Assembly: GCA_030432235.1 (NCBI GenBank)
Contig: JAUIHT010000003.1
Location: forward strand, 523,956-587,955
Length of the DNA stretch: 64,000 nt
Source of the DNA: Verrucomicrobiia bacterium
GTDB taxonomy: Bacteria > Verrucomicrobiota > Verrucomicrobiia > Opitutales > Cerasicoccaceae
Direction of reading: 5' to 3'
Made by a program: the position numbers and the translations under genes
Shown here: one piece after another, positions 16,519 through 26,312 of the stretch
How the letters are laid out: the number at the start of each line of letters is the position of its first letter
Numbering within the stretch: position 1 is the first letter of the stretch
Notes under the pieces: generated by a model
What the model was told of the DNA's origin: nothing
The model's database searches: none
What the model saw: the letters and a program-made list of their open reading frames with translations, nothing else

Positions 16519-19460
16519 GGCGCCGCCTCCTCGTCCAGGCTGGGGTGGGTCAGCGCCCAACGGGCACGCAGGACTTCGTCAGGGACGCCCAGCTCGGCCA
16601 GGGGACGCGGCGCGGAAAAGCCAAAACCGCTTCCCGGCTCCGGCAAATCCCCGAGTATGCCGGTGCTGGCGACTTCGGCGACGGTTCGCCAAAGGGGCTC
16701 GAGGGCATCCATCGTCTCCGTGCTCATCTGGGGCGAGCACACCGCGCCTGGCGTGAGCAATACGGCCTGTGTCTCGCATCCGGCAAGGTTCCGCAGTGCC
16801 AAGGCGTAAAGCGCGATTTGCAATCCTTCGCCCTTCTTTAATCGACTGTCTGTCAAAGGCTTGTCTTGGCCTGTCTTGAAATCGATCACCACCAGACTGC
16901 CAGGGATGGGTGCGGTTTCGTCCTTAAAATCCGGCACGCGATCGGCCAGCACGAGGTCCATCCGTCCCCGTAACGACAAAGCGGGCACCCAGGTGTTCAA
17001 GTGGTAGGTTCCGGCGTCAATCGCACTCTCCGTGGTAACATAATGCCCCAGGCCACTCTCCGTCACCGCCTCGGCAAAGCCCAGCGCCAGCGCGCGGGCC
17101 TTCGCCCAATCCGCCTGCCACCATTCCGGTAAGGTCCGGCCGGCCGCAGCAAATGCCGCCTCCACACGTTCGCGGGTCACTCCGGCCTTGGCACGGACAC
17201 TTTGCCACCAGTCCTCGACCGCGGGGAGTGTCAACCAGCCATCATCTTTCGCGGATTCCAGGCTGAGCCATGCGTGGGCCCAAGTGCCGCGCGCCTGTCG
17301 CGAGGGATTCTCGTGCGCCGGATCGAAAGGGGGCTCCGCACGAAGGATGTGGGTGTACCAAACCTGCACAGGTCTTTCGAAAACCCGGCTCCACGCACTG
17401 GCCGACAGGTTCAGCCCATTTTGTGGTGGTGATTCCAGACCATAGGAAAAAGCATCAAAGGGCCGACTGCGGTCACAGCGCACGGCTTGGGCATCCGCTA
17501 CTTCCGAATATGGCTTCCTTTTGCTCATCAAATTGTTACGCATTGCTTGCTCAGTACTTTCAGCCCAGTGCAGAAGCACTCGAGGCTCCGGCCAGACTCC
17601 GCGATCCGCCGAGCACAGCCGCAGGAACCATTCACTCACCGGCCTCAGCAACGCGGGCGTTGCCGGGTCCCCCAAGGACACGCTTGCGGTCAGTCCCTGC
17701 CGCACCGAACCTAGCAAGCCGGTAAAGTCCTCCGCCGCCTGACGAGCCAGTTCACCCCGGTTGGGCATTAATGCGCAGCCTTTTGCCACCGACTGGTGAC
17801 CTATTCCCTGCTCGCCGCCTCGAAATGCCCGCGCATTGAGCCGGGCGATATCTCCATCCGGCAAAAAGGGTGACTCCGGCGACTGCCCCGGCCAGTCCTC
17901 ATGCGTCATGCCGGTGAAAATGAGTGTGTCCCAGGACTGCCCCGCGGCTTCGGAAAGCGTCAAGAGCTGCACCGGTGCGAAAGGCTCGCGGGCGGTCCGC
18001 TCACGGGTGCGACCGGGGATGTCGGCGACGGCGGCCAGCCAGGAGAGGAAAGAGGAACCTTGAATGGGGAGCTCCGCCAGGCCCGTCTTCAGCCCGGCCA
18101 AACGCTCGAAGAGGGCAGGGCGATCCTCCGGCCATTCAAGAGCCTCGAGCTGCGGCTCAGCCACGGAAGCAAGCTCTTCCAGACTAGCAACTTGCGGCAG
18201 TAGAGGCCACGTCGCCAGAAACTCCGCGATGGCGCTGGGCGAGTTGGCGTCTCCAGTCCGGCAAGCCGCCAGCGGCCCTAAGTCCTGGCACATGAGCTCT
18301 GAAAAGAGGTGTTCACCGGTACGCTCGAGGTCACGCAGACGGGCCACCGGCCATTGGTTCACCTCATGGAGATTTTTGGCAAATGCCAGGAGCGACGCCA
18401 AACTTCGGGCGGACTGGTACGCGACCCAGGTGGTGAACAGCCGATGAGGCGGCGCTTTGGCGGGCCGATGGCCGAGGCGATCCTGATGCGGCAAATCGGC
18501 ATCGGCAAAAACACGGGCCACCTCGCGGCCGATGCCCGCCGGGCGGGCAGGCACCACGACCCCGACGCGCCCGCCGGGGTTCTCCTTCAGTGCCGCCTGG
18601 ACTTCGCGCAGGACGATTTCGGCTTCGGTAGCCTGATGGCGCGTGACAATGAAGCGCGCCCGGGCGGAGCCGCCTTCGGTGTGCGTGGCGAAACGCTCCG
18701 CCAGGCTATCCATAGGCAGTTCCGCAGGGTCCGGAGCAGCTAGGTATTCCTCGACCGGGCCGGCCAGTGCCTCCCAGGCTCCCGCCCACGCGGCGGCCAC
18801 AGGCGCTTCCCCCTCGACACGAAAGCACAGAGACGCCTCGGCCGCGTTTTGGCAAGCAGCGCGCAGCAGTGCGAACTCCGGCCAGTCCGCCGAGGAAAAA
18901 CCGACGGCCAGCCAGGCGCCCAGGCGGGGCGAAGCCTTGGCGGCTGCCTCATCGAGCCGCCAGTCCACCCGGCGCACCGTCTGCAGGCCGCACTGCTCCA
19001 ACAAAGAACGCAGGGAGCGGCCCAAGGCTGCGGCCTCGGATAAGGGCAATTGTTCCGGGCCCCAGCCGCCGGCCTCAAGCGTATCCAGCGCGCGCACAAA
19101 GGCGGAGGGGTCGGCGGCGACGGACTGCGCCACAGGCTCCTCGCCCCCGGCTTCGCGTGCAACGATACGGGCCAACAAGTGCAGGTCCTCGCGCAGAGCC
19201 AGACGAACAGGGGCCTCCAGCAGCGGCGTGAGGAGCCTCCGCAGACTGCCCGGCGTGGTAAAGTGAATGCCCAGTGCCGGAATATTTTCCTCCAGCAAGC
19301 GTTGCTTGAGCAGCGACACCAGGCCGCCGTTCGGGCAGCTCACCACGGTGGGCAGAGGCGCTTCCCAGGCCGTCTTTACCCGCTGCTCAAACCAGGGCCG
19401 CAGCAAAGCCTCCCAAGCGTCATCGAAATCGGCGTACAGCACATGGCGGGTGACGGGCAT
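16515..19460 (-). CDS. addB: AddB-like helicase-nuclease subunit
   Basis: 981-residue partner of the downstream AddA-like subunit. The N-terminal half has degenerate helicase-fold features: 'VVSCPNGGLVSLLKQRL' in the Walker-A position lacks the usual GKT, and 'LLTLSEAAGQSWDTLIFTGM' is motif V-like. The C-terminal nuclease region has 'GSLVVIDFKTGQDKP' (D...DxK) and 'GEGLQIALYALAL' (the QxxxY motif). Both subunits therefore keep a PD-(D/E)xK site, as in AddAB and unlike RecBCD. ATG 19460 gives a start on 'PVTRHVLYADF'; a TTG at 19493 is the alternative. The Cys cluster of iron-sulphur AddB proteins was not evident. Confidence 0.78.
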   Translation of the reverse strand: MPVTRHVLYADFDDAWEALLRPWFEQRVKTAWEAPLPTVVSCPNGGLVSLLKQRLLEENIPALGIHFTTPGSLRRLLTPLLEAPVRLALREDLHLLARIVAREAGGEEPVAQSVAADPSAFVRALDTLEAGGWGPEQLPLSEAAALGRSLRSLLEQCGLQTVRRVDWRLDEAAAKASPRLGAWLAVGFSSADWPEFALLRAACQNAAEASLCFRVEGEAPVAAAWAGAWEALAGPVEEYLAAPDPAELPMDSLAERFATHTEGGSARARFIVTRHQATEAEIVLREVQAALKENPGGRVGVVVPARPAGIGREVARVFADADLPHQDRLGHRPAKAPPHRLFTTWVAYQSARSLASLLAFAKNLHEVNQWPVARLRDLERTGEHLFSELMCQDLGPLAACRTGDANSPSAIAEFLATWPLLPQVASLEELASVAEPQLEALEWPEDRPALFERLAGLKTGLAELPIQGSSFLSWLAAVADIPGRTRERTAREPFAPVQLLTLSEAAGQSWDTLIFTGMTHEDWPGQSPESPFLPDGDIARLNARAFRGGEQGIGHQSVAKGCALMPNRGELARQAAEDFTGLLGSVRQGLTASVSLGDPATPALLRPVSEWFLRLCSADRGVWPEPRVLLHWAESTEQAMRNNLMSKRKPYSEVADAQAVRCDRSRPFDAFSYGLESPPQNGLNLSASAWSRVFERPVQVWYTHILRAEPPFDPAHENPSRQARGTWAHAWLSLESAKDDGWLTLPAVEDWWQSVRAKAGVTRERVEAAFAAAGRTLPEWWQADWAKARALALGFAEAVTESGLGHYVTTESAIDAGTYHLNTWVPALSLRGRMDLVLADRVPDFKDETAPIPGSLVVIDFKTGQDKPLTDSRLKKGEGLQIALYALALRNLAGCETQAVLLTPGAVCSPQMSTETMDALEPLWRTVAEVASTGILGDLPEPGSGFGFSAPRPLAELGVPDEVLRARWALTHPSLDEEAAP

Positions 19461-19524
19461 GGCGGAAAGGTCGTTGCGCGGGCGGTTTGACAAGCCGGGT
19501 CCGGCGGGCTAAGAACCGCTCTCA

Positions 19525-20373
19525 ATGAAAATTCAGCGGACCCTTACTAGCCTTATCCTGGCGTTGACGGCGGCAAGCGCAAACGCGGCCGAGCCGGACA
19601 TCACCGTCACTTTCGCTCCCGAGCCCGGCGCCTGGGAACGCGAGTTCCGTATGATCGCCACGGTCAACATCAGCGGCCAGTCCGGCCCCACCACCAGCGT
19701 GCGCACGGTAAGAACACACACCATCAGCCGCGAGGGCGACGGCTGGTCCATCGAATCCGTGCCGTCCAAAGTGGAGATCGACGGTGTCGAAAGCCCGCTC
19801 GACCGCACCATTCAGGAGATCCTGCTCGGGCAAACCTTTACCTACCACCTCGATGCACAAGGCCAACTGCAGTCGGTGGACGGCTTCACCGATCTGACCG
19901 CGCAGGTGACCAAAAAAATTCCGGCAGACAGCCGCGACGCCGTCCTGCAGGTCGTCAACGGCGAGACGCAGCGCTGGCGACTGGGCAACCAGTGGGAGAC
20001 CGAATACGCCTGGCTCTACGGCAAGGCGCTTACCCCCGGAGATTCTTATCCACTGACCAAAACACTCACGCCGCCCGACGGCCCGGCCTTGCAATTCAGC
20101 CAGAGCAGTACGCCGCTCGCGGCCGATGGCGGCAAGACACTCCAGGTGACCTACACCAACGAAGCCCAGCCGGTCGAAGGCGAAAATCTGGGTCAGCTCA
20201 GCGCCATGAAGATCACCGAGCAGGGCGAACGCACCTTCGGCATAGACACCGGTCTGCCCCTGGAGGAGACCTCCACGCGCCGGGTCTCGGTAACCATTCG
20301 TGGCCCCGGCGGCCCCATCAACCAGGTGCGCGAGGAAACCCGCCACACCGTCTATCGCCCACTTGAGGAGTGA
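19525..20373 (+). CDS. Secreted protein of unknown function (DUF6263-like)
   Basis: 282 residues with a Sec signal peptide (KIQRTLTSLILALTAASANA, cleavage before AEPD). The mature part is beta-rich: it describes repeated strands with 'FTYHLDAQGQLQSVDGF', 'PGDSYPLTKTLTPPDG' and 'GERTFGIDTGLPLEE', a layout like the DUF6263 periplasmic proteins. No catalytic residues can be proposed. It is the first gene of a two-gene unit: its TGA stop overlaps the GTG start of the next gene by four bases. ATG 19525 lies 64 bases from the divergent addB start. Confidence 0.65.
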   Translation: MKIQRTLTSLILALTAASANAAEPDITVTFAPEPGAWEREFRMIATVNISGQSGPTTSVRTVRTHTISREGDGWSIESVPSKVEIDGVESPLDRTIQEILLGQTFTYHLDAQGQLQSVDGFTDLTAQVTKKIPADSRDAVLQVVNGETQRWRLGNQWETEYAWLYGKALTPGDSYPLTKTLTPPDGPALQFSQSSTPLAADGGKTLQVTYTNEAQPVEGENLGQLSAMKITEQGERTFGIDTGLPLEETSTRRVSVTIRGPGGPINQVREETRHTVYRPLEE

Positions 20374-21356
20374 AGGCTCCGGGCTCCAGTGATGGCCCGA
20401 CCCCTCGCCGCCGCCTGGGCTGGTGGTTGATGGGCTGCGTCTGGCTGCTCATCATCGCCGTGCTTGCCGCTATGAGCCTGGCAGGCTTCTGGGGGCGTGA
20501 ACACTGGAGGCTGGACACGCTCTCGCACTTCCGGCTGCAGTACCTCACCGCCGCCAGCGTGCTCAGCCTGCTTTTGATTTGGCGCCGACGCTGGCTGCTC
20601 CTGCTGCTCGCCCTGGCCTTGGTATTGCTCAATGCCGTCATCGTTTTGGACTGGCCGCGGGGCCCCGGCCTTTGGCGTGAGCCCGCCCTGAAGGCCGTCA
20701 GCATCAACGTCTACTCGCAAAACGAACAGGTCGGTCGCATCGTCGACTACCTGCGGAAAGAACGGCCGGACTTCGTGGCCCTGATCGAGATCACGGGCAA
20801 ATGGGAATCCGAACTGGAAAATCTGCGCGACCTGTATCCCTTCCAGGACGTGCGCATCTACGGGCATAACTTCGGCTCGGCCATCCTCAGCAGTCACCCC
20901 ATGACCGAGCGCAGCCTCCAGCGGGAAATCGGCTATGCAGGCCCCGGCTCCATCGCGCGCGAGGTGCAGACGCCCTCCGGGCATCTCATCCTGCTACTGG
21001 CGCATCCGCTCTCGCCCATCACGGAAAAGGCCTGGGGCTGGCGCAACAGCGCTTTCGACACCATTGCCGAATTCACCCAAAAAGCCGATGAGCCCCTGTT
21101 GCTCATGGGCGACCTCAATTGCACTCAGTGGTCCCCGATGTTTCAGGACTTCCTTGCGGACTCCGGCCTGCACGAACCCAATGCGCGCACGTTGCCACGC
21201 CGCACCTGGCCGGCAGGCCAGCCCTGGCTGTGGATTCCCATCGACCACTTTCTGCTCTCACCCGATCTAACCGCCCTGGCCGAGTGGACCGGCCCCAGTG
21301 TCGGCTCCGACCATTACCCCATCGTGCTCATCTTCGCCTTCAGCGCGGATACGTGA
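20370..21356 (+). CDS. Membrane-anchored endonuclease/exonuclease/phosphatase-fold protein
   Basis: 328 residues. Three hydrophobic helices occupy roughly residues 16-95, followed by an EEP domain: 'KAVSINVYSQNEQ' (metal-binding Asn), 'PDFVALIEITGKW' (metal-binding Glu), 'LLLMGDLNCTQWSP' (GDxN) and 'GSDHYPIV' (SDH). All hallmark residues are present, so an active metal-dependent phosphodiesterase facing the periplasm is expected. This resembles the YafD/VanJ-type subgroup, some members of which act on lipid-linked phosphates, so the substrate may be a lipid and not DNA. GTG start overlaps the preceding stop, implying coupling to the secreted protein. Confidence 0.82.
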   Translation: MKAPGSSDGPTPRRRLGWWLMGCVWLLIIAVLAAMSLAGFWGREHWRLDTLSHFRLQYLTAASVLSLLLIWRRRWLLLLLALALVLLNAVIVLDWPRGPGLWREPALKAVSINVYSQNEQVGRIVDYLRKERPDFVALIEITGKWESELENLRDLYPFQDVRIYGHNFGSAILSSHPMTERSLQREIGYAGPGSIAREVQTPSGHLILLLAHPLSPITEKAWGWRNSAFDTIAEFTQKADEPLLLMGDLNCTQWSPMFQDFLADSGLHEPNARTLPRRTWPAGQPWLWIPIDHFLLSPDLTALAEWTGPSVGSDHYPIVLIFAFSADT

Positions 21357-21411
21357 GAAAGGTGCAGGGTATAGAGCAGTGGTTTGGGTAGCTTGAGTGG
21401 CGCCGGCCCAC

Positions 21412-21795
21412 TCATGGCTGGAAATCCTCCGTATTGACAGGCTGCCCATTCACATAGGCTTCTTTCAAAGTAAAGACCGAGCGTGGACCGTACAATTTGT
21501 CCGGGTCGACGGAATAAACGACCAGATCGTGGGGAGCGGTATAAACTTGGATACGGGAAGGCGAGAGAATGCGGATGGCTGCTTCGTTGGGCTGAAACGT
21601 ACCGTTGATTTCCGCCCCATAGGCAGGCCTCACGACCCATCCATAAGGCATCTCAAAGAAGTACGCTTTCAGAATCGCGGCGCGTTCTTCTTCCGAAACG
21701 GCGGCATGCAACGAACCTCTTGTCGGCCAAAAGATGGCTATCACCATCCCCAGACAGGCGACAAGTATCAGCAGCCATGCAACCGCCTTGTTCAC
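21412..21795 (-). CDS. Small membrane-anchored hypothetical protein
   Basis: 127 residues: one N-terminal hydrophobic helix (AVAWLLILVACLGMVIAIFW), then a soluble domain rich in Tyr, Pro and Val with 'FFEMPYGWVVRP' and 'VYTAPHDLVVYSVDPD'. No recognised family. The helix may be an uncleaved anchor exposing the domain to the periplasm. It follows the serine hydrolase gene by 22 bases on the same strand and may be co-transcribed with it. Confidence 0.55.
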   Translation of the reverse strand: MNKAVAWLLILVACLGMVIAIFWPTRGSLHAAVSEEERAAILKAYFFEMPYGWVVRPAYGAEINGTFQPNEAAIRILSPSRIQVYTAPHDLVVYSVDPDKLYGPRSVFTLKEAYVNGQPVNTEDFQP

Positions 21796-21817
21796 AAAAG
21801 ATAAATATCACATCCAC

Positions 21818-22900
21818 TCAATTCCCCTCCACCAGCAGCGCCTGTACCGTCGCGATGGTGTCATGCTGGCCGAGGAGGTTTTTCGTGATGCCGACGGCGA
21901 GGCCCCGCGAGGGATCGGCCCAACCACTACTGCCACCGTAGCCGTTGTGCCCGAAGGCGACCTGCTCGCCGCCGGGCCGGGTAAGGTGCTCGTGGCGCTG
22001 ATAGCCCAGGCCCCAAAATGCGGGCTCTCCGTTTCCACGAAGCAAGCCCTGCGGCTCGGTCGCGAGGCGGACGCGCTCCGGCGGCAACAGCTCGACACCG
22101 TCCACACCCCCTGGCAGAAGCGCCGCGTAGTGAAGCGCGATGGCGCGGGCGGTTATGACGCCTGAAGTGGCTGGCATGCAAGCCCGCTGAGCGTCGCGGC
22201 GGTTCATAAAGACGTACAGCGGCTGTACCCAGGCGGGAATCGCCGCAGGCTTGCCATCGTCCTCGGGCGCCTCCACGCCGGGCTCGTCCAGCACGGCAAC
22301 GGGCTTATCCACCGATTCCGGCATGCCGCAGTAAAGGTGCTCCAAGCCCAGCGGAGAGGCGATTTCCTCACGCAGCAACGTCGGAAAATCACGACCGTCG
22401 GCACGGCGCAAAACTTCACCAACGAGCCAACTGTAGGTGATGGCGTGATAGGAAGCCATCGTGCCGGGCTCAAAGGCGGGCGCCTCTGCCGCGAGGACCG
22501 CGCACATGCGATCCCAGTCCGCGAGGTCTTCCGCTTTCAGACCCGACGGGATGTTCTGCAGACCCGCGCTGTGGTTGAGCGCCTGGCGCAAAGTGATGCC
22601 GCCCTTACCCGCAGCGGCGAACTCCGGCCAAACCACCGCGATAGGCGCATCGTAGTCCACCACGCCGCGCTCGGCCAGGATGTGCACCAGAGTGGCGGCG
22701 AAACCCTTCGTAACCGAAAACACCGGGAAGAGCGTGTCGCCGTCAACCGGCGCGCCGTTGACATCCATCGCCCCCGCCCAGGCATCGACCACCAACTCGC
22801 CGTTTTGGTAAACGGCTACCTGAACACCGCGCTCGACCCCCTCGGCCACAAGGTGATCGAGGAGCTGCTGGATGCGGGCTTGTAAATCAGTCTTCGTCAT
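21818..22900 (-). CDS. Serine hydrolase of the class C beta-lactamase fold (EstB-like)
   Basis: 360 residues without a signal peptide, so probably cytoplasmic. The active-site motif Ser62-Val-Thr-Lys65 ('FSVTKG') is the SxxK motif, and 'ITYSWLVGEVL' supplies the Tyr of the YxN-like motif. 'LNHSAGLQNIP' and 'AFGHNGYGGSSGWADP' are typical of EstB-type esterases and D-aminopeptidase-like members in this superfamily; the last contributes the HxG third motif. Likely an esterase or peptidase, not a resistance enzyme. The 5' end overlaps the preceding small membrane-protein gene by 14 bases. Confidence 0.83.
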   Translation of the reverse strand: MTKTDLQARIQQLLDHLVAEGVERGVQVAVYQNGELVVDAWAGAMDVNGAPVDGDTLFPVFSVTKGFAATLVHILAERGVVDYDAPIAVVWPEFAAAGKGGITLRQALNHSAGLQNIPSGLKAEDLADWDRMCAVLAAEAPAFEPGTMASYHAITYSWLVGEVLRRADGRDFPTLLREEIASPLGLEHLYCGMPESVDKPVAVLDEPGVEAPEDDGKPAAIPAWVQPLYVFMNRRDAQRACMPATSGVITARAIALHYAALLPGGVDGVELLPPERVRLATEPQGLLRGNGEPAFWGLGYQRHEHLTRPGGEQVAFGHNGYGGSSGWADPSRGLAVGITKNLLGQHDTIATVQALLVEGN

Positions 22901-23285
22901 CAGTCTTTACCGTCCCCGGCCCCCAATATTCACTGACACCTGTGATCCCTCCTTGGCGGTAAATCCAGTAAGTTTTTCCGTCCTGCGAAAGATAAATGAT
23001 GTATTCATAGACATCGGCCCAATTATCAGGCGGCTCGATTGCAAAAGTCTTCAAAGCTCCATGCTTCTGCTCGAAAGTACTTCGGGTAAGCGGCCATGCA
23101 AAATAGTCTATCTCCCGTAATCCATCGACAGATAGATGGTGGTCATCAATTCTCCGCTCTTTCAAAATCGGCAGGAAAGGCCTTTCTCGTTCTCTGGCGA
23201 CCTCAAGCGCTGACTTGATAGCAACTGCATAATGCAAACCTATAAGTATGAGAGCAGCGCTCAAGAGTGCCAAAAGCCATTTCAT
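22887..23285 (-). CDS. Membrane-anchored hypothetical protein
   Basis: 132 residues with an N-terminal hydrophobic segment (LLALLSAALILIGLHYAVAI), then a soluble domain ending in an acidic tail. 'DVYEYIIYLSQDGKTYWIYRQGG' suggests a small beta-sheet domain. No family was recognised. It lies between gcvP (12 bases upstream) and the serine hydrolase (14-base overlap), so the three may share a transcript although their functions look unrelated. Base composition is AT-richer than the neighbours. Confidence 0.55.
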   Translation of the reverse strand: MKWLLALLSAALILIGLHYAVAIKSALEVARERERPFLPILKERRIDDHHLSVDGLREIDYFAWPLTRSTFEQKHGALKTFAIEPPDNWADVYEYIIYLSQDGKTYWIYRQGGITGVSEYWGPGTVKTDDED

Positions 23286-23297
23286 GGGTAAGAGTTC

Positions 23298-26249
23298 TCA
23301 CCCGGCGCAGGCGGCGGTGATGCGGGCGGCGATTTCATCCACCGGCAACTGACCGAGTTCGGCGGGCGAAAGGCGGTTGGGATTGAGCGGCGGCAGTTTT
23401 TCCAACGACTCGAAGAGCTGCAAACTGCGGTTGGCCGTAACATCGTCGATGCGATCGACCGGAGTGAAATGCGGCACGCTCGCAAGGACCTCCGGCGTCT
23501 CCTTGATGGTTTGGCGGATGCGTGCGACGGCCTCGGCGAAGCGGTCGAGCTCGGCCTGGGTGTAGCTTTCGGTTGGCTCAATCATGAGTCCGAAGGTCTC
23601 CGGCCAGGCCACGGTGGGCGCATGGAACCCGTAGTCGAGGAAGAGTTTGCCGACGCGGCTGATGGCCAGGGCACGCGGCACCCCGGCGGCCTCGATGCGC
23701 GCGAAGTCTTCCTCCTCCAGCGTGAGGATGAACTCGTGCATACGCGGTTCGTCCGTCTGCGGTAGGGTCGGGTATTCCTTGCGCAGCTTGGCGAATAGGT
23801 ACCGCGCCGAGAGTACAGCCATGGCCGACATCTTCGGGATGCCTTCTTTGCCCAGGCGCAGCAGGTAGGCGTAGGCCCGTATCTTGTGGGCGAAGTTGCC
23901 CCAGTGACGATGGAAGGAACCGATGCTCTTCGGCGTCTTGAAGCTGCGAAAAGTGCCGTCGGGCAACTTCTCGACCTGGCGACCCGGCAGGAAGTCGACG
24001 AGTTTATCCGACACCGCCACGATGGCATCGCCGGGCCCGCCACCGCCGTGCGGGATGGTCCAGGTCTTGTGCAAATTATTGTGAACGGCGTCGACGCCGA
24101 GCTTGTCGAGATCGAGCCAACCGGCGATGGCGTTCATGTTCGCGCCATCCATGTAGACGAGGCCTCCGGCGGCGTGCACCTTGTCGGCCACCTCGCGGAA
24201 ACGCGTCTCGAAAAGGCCGCAGGTGTTCGGGTTGGTGATCATGACTCCGCACAGGCGCGAACCGTACTCGGCGATCTTTGCGTCGAAATCCGCCATGTCG
24301 ATGAGACCGTCCTCGCTGGCCTCCAGCAGGACGATGCCGCGCAGTACACCGTGCTCCTTACGGGCATCCAGCCCGGCCATGGCGGCGGTGGCGAAGTTCG
24401 TGCCGTGGGCGCTCTTGGGAATGAGGATGACATCGCGATGCGTCTCGCCGCGGTCGCGGTGGTAGGCCTGGAAGAGTTTGACGCCGACCAGCTCGCCCTG
24501 CGCTCCGGCCACCGGCTGAGTGGTGACGCCCGGCAGGCCAGTGATGCCCTTGAACCACTCCTGCGTCTCGTAAAGGACTTCGAGGCAGCCCTGCACGTCA
24601 GCCTCGGGCGCCTGCGGGTGCGCCTGGGTGAAGCAAGTTCGCGCAGCAGCCCAGTCGTTGAGCCACGGGTTGTACTTCATGGTGCAGGAGCCGAGCGGAT
24701 AGCAACCGTCGTCCGGGCTTACATTCAGTTCCCCGAGCTTCAAGTAGTAGGCCGCCACCTCCTCCGGGTCGAACTCCGGTAACGCGGCGGGCTCGGCACG
24801 CAGCAACGCGGCGGGAACTTCAGGCACGGGGCCTTCGAGACCCTCATCGAACTGGCGCAAGAGGACGTACACCATTTCGAGTGCTTGCTGGTCGCTGAAT
24901 GAGGCCTTGATGAGCTGGCGACCTCCGCCGATGCGATCCGACACATCCACACCCGCGAGGATCTTTTCTTCACGGGCTTCGGCCAGAAACGCGTCTACAT
25001 CATCAACCTCGAAGGTGACCTCGTTAAAGAAGGGAGTCTCCGGGAAGGCGAGTTTCGCGCCGATTTCCCTGGCAAACAAAAGTGCGTTTTCGCGGGCGGC
25101 TTTCACACTCTCGGCGGTGCCGCTTTCGCCCTTCGCGAGGAGTGCCGCCCCCACCAGCGTGGCAAGGAAGGCCTGGTTCGAGCAGATGTTGGACGTGGCC
25201 TTGTCCTTACGTATGTGCTGCTCACGGGTGGAAAGGACCATGACGCAGCACTCGCGCCCGGCCTCGTCCAGAGCCTTGCCGACAAAGCGGCCCGGCGTGG
25301 CACGAATGTGGTTTTTGGTCTTGTCGTTGTGACGTACGCCAAAGAGGCCGAGGCCTGGACCGCCGAAGTTCGGCTCAAGCGCCAGGTGCTGGGCCTCGCC
25401 CACGATGATGTCGGCACCGTCCTGACCGAAGTCACTGGGACGCTTGAGGCCACCAGTGGCGAGCAGAAGCGGGTCGATGACGGCAATGGCCAGAGCACCG
25501 GCGGCATGAATGGCATCGGTCAAGGTATTGACGTCCTCCAGCAAGCCGAGGCTGTTGACCTGCGGGAAGGCCACGGCGGCCAGGCGTGGTCCCAGCGCAG
25601 CGGCTTTGTCTTGCAAAGTTTGTTGACAAGTGCGACCCGTGGCGGGGTCGAGCGGCACCCACTCGAGCTTGAGCGTGGTGTCGGCCACCAAGGTTTCCAG
25701 CACCTCGCGGTCCCCCGGATAAATGCCTTCGGAGACCAGCGCGGTGTCGGCCTTGCGGGAGAGGCGGATGGCCGCGCAGATGCCCTCGAAAAGCGCGGTG
25801 GAGCGGTCATAAAGGGAAGAGTTGACGGCCTCGAAGCCAGTCAGGCGCGTCATCAGGCACTGGTAAATCCAGTGGGTCAGCAGGGTGCCTTGGGAACGCT
25901 CCGGTTGATAGGGCGTGTAGGCGGTGGTGAGATTGCGGATGCCGCAGACAAACTCCACGATCTCGTGCTGGCGGAAGTCCGGCAGGCCGTCTCCGATATA
26001 ACTGTCGAGGCCGTGTGTGTTTTTGAGCGACACATCCAACAGATAATCCATGGCCTCCTCGTAGCCGAGCTCTTCCGGTACATTGAGGGAGCCATCGAAG
26101 AAGACGCTCTTGTCGATGTGTTTATATAAACCCGCCAAATCAGGCACGCCGACGGCTTCGAGCATGGCCTGGATGTCCTTGTCGGAGGCCGGGATATAGT
26201 GGCGCGCTTTTTCGCGCGGATTGTCATTCAGGAAAGGCGTATCGCTCAT
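23298..26249 (-). CDS. gcvP: Glycine decarboxylase P-protein, single-chain
   Basis: Pyridoxal-phosphate enzyme that decarboxylates glycine and passes the aminomethyl group to the lipoylated H-protein of the glycine cleavage system. It has 983 residues, so it is the full-length homodimeric form in which both halves are present. The N-terminal half begins 'ASDKDIQAMLEAVGVPDL'. The C-terminal half holds the PLP lysine in 'NNLHKTWTIPHGGGGPGD', and 'NPNTCGLFE' and 'YMDGANMNA' match the family. ATG 26249 is chosen over a longer start at 26267. No gcvT, gcvH or lipoate gene is adjacent, and no glycine riboswitch was recognised in the short upstream gap, where hicA ends 64 bases away. One near-copy of the palindrome lies at 25604-25618. 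Confidence 0.93.
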   Translation of the reverse strand: MSDTPFLNDNPREKARHYIPASDKDIQAMLEAVGVPDLAGLYKHIDKSVFFDGSLNVPEELGYEEAMDYLLDVSLKNTHGLDSYIGDGLPDFRQHEIVEFVCGIRNLTTAYTPYQPERSQGTLLTHWIYQCLMTRLTGFEAVNSSLYDRSTALFEGICAAIRLSRKADTALVSEGIYPGDREVLETLVADTTLKLEWVPLDPATGRTCQQTLQDKAAALGPRLAAVAFPQVNSLGLLEDVNTLTDAIHAAGALAIAVIDPLLLATGGLKRPSDFGQDGADIIVGEAQHLALEPNFGGPGLGLFGVRHNDKTKNHIRATPGRFVGKALDEAGRECCVMVLSTREQHIRKDKATSNICSNQAFLATLVGAALLAKGESGTAESVKAARENALLFAREIGAKLAFPETPFFNEVTFEVDDVDAFLAEAREEKILAGVDVSDRIGGGRQLIKASFSDQQALEMVYVLLRQFDEGLEGPVPEVPAALLRAEPAALPEFDPEEVAAYYLKLGELNVSPDDGCYPLGSCTMKYNPWLNDWAAARTCFTQAHPQAPEADVQGCLEVLYETQEWFKGITGLPGVTTQPVAGAQGELVGVKLFQAYHRDRGETHRDVILIPKSAHGTNFATAAMAGLDARKEHGVLRGIVLLEASEDGLIDMADFDAKIAEYGSRLCGVMITNPNTCGLFETRFREVADKVHAAGGLVYMDGANMNAIAGWLDLDKLGVDAVHNNLHKTWTIPHGGGGPGDAIVAVSDKLVDFLPGRQVEKLPDGTFRSFKTPKSIGSFHRHWGNFAHKIRAYAYLLRLGKEGIPKMSAMAVLSARYLFAKLRKEYPTLPQTDEPRMHEFILTLEEEDFARIEAAGVPRALAISRVGKLFLDYGFHAPTVAWPETFGLMIEPTESYTQAELDRFAEAVARIRQTIKETPEVLASVPHFTPVDRIDDVTANRSLQLFESLEKLPPLNPNRLSPAELGQLPVDEIAARITAACAG

Positions 26250-26312
26250 CGTTGCAAAGCCACACACAAACGCCCTGCCGCCCTGCCGTCAAATGCTATG
26301 CGCGCTTTGGAA

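Noticed and set aside
26250..26312. Glycine riboswitch in front of gcvP
   Set aside because: Only 63 bases separate hicA from gcvP, too short for the aptamer, and no conserved aptamer core was seen.
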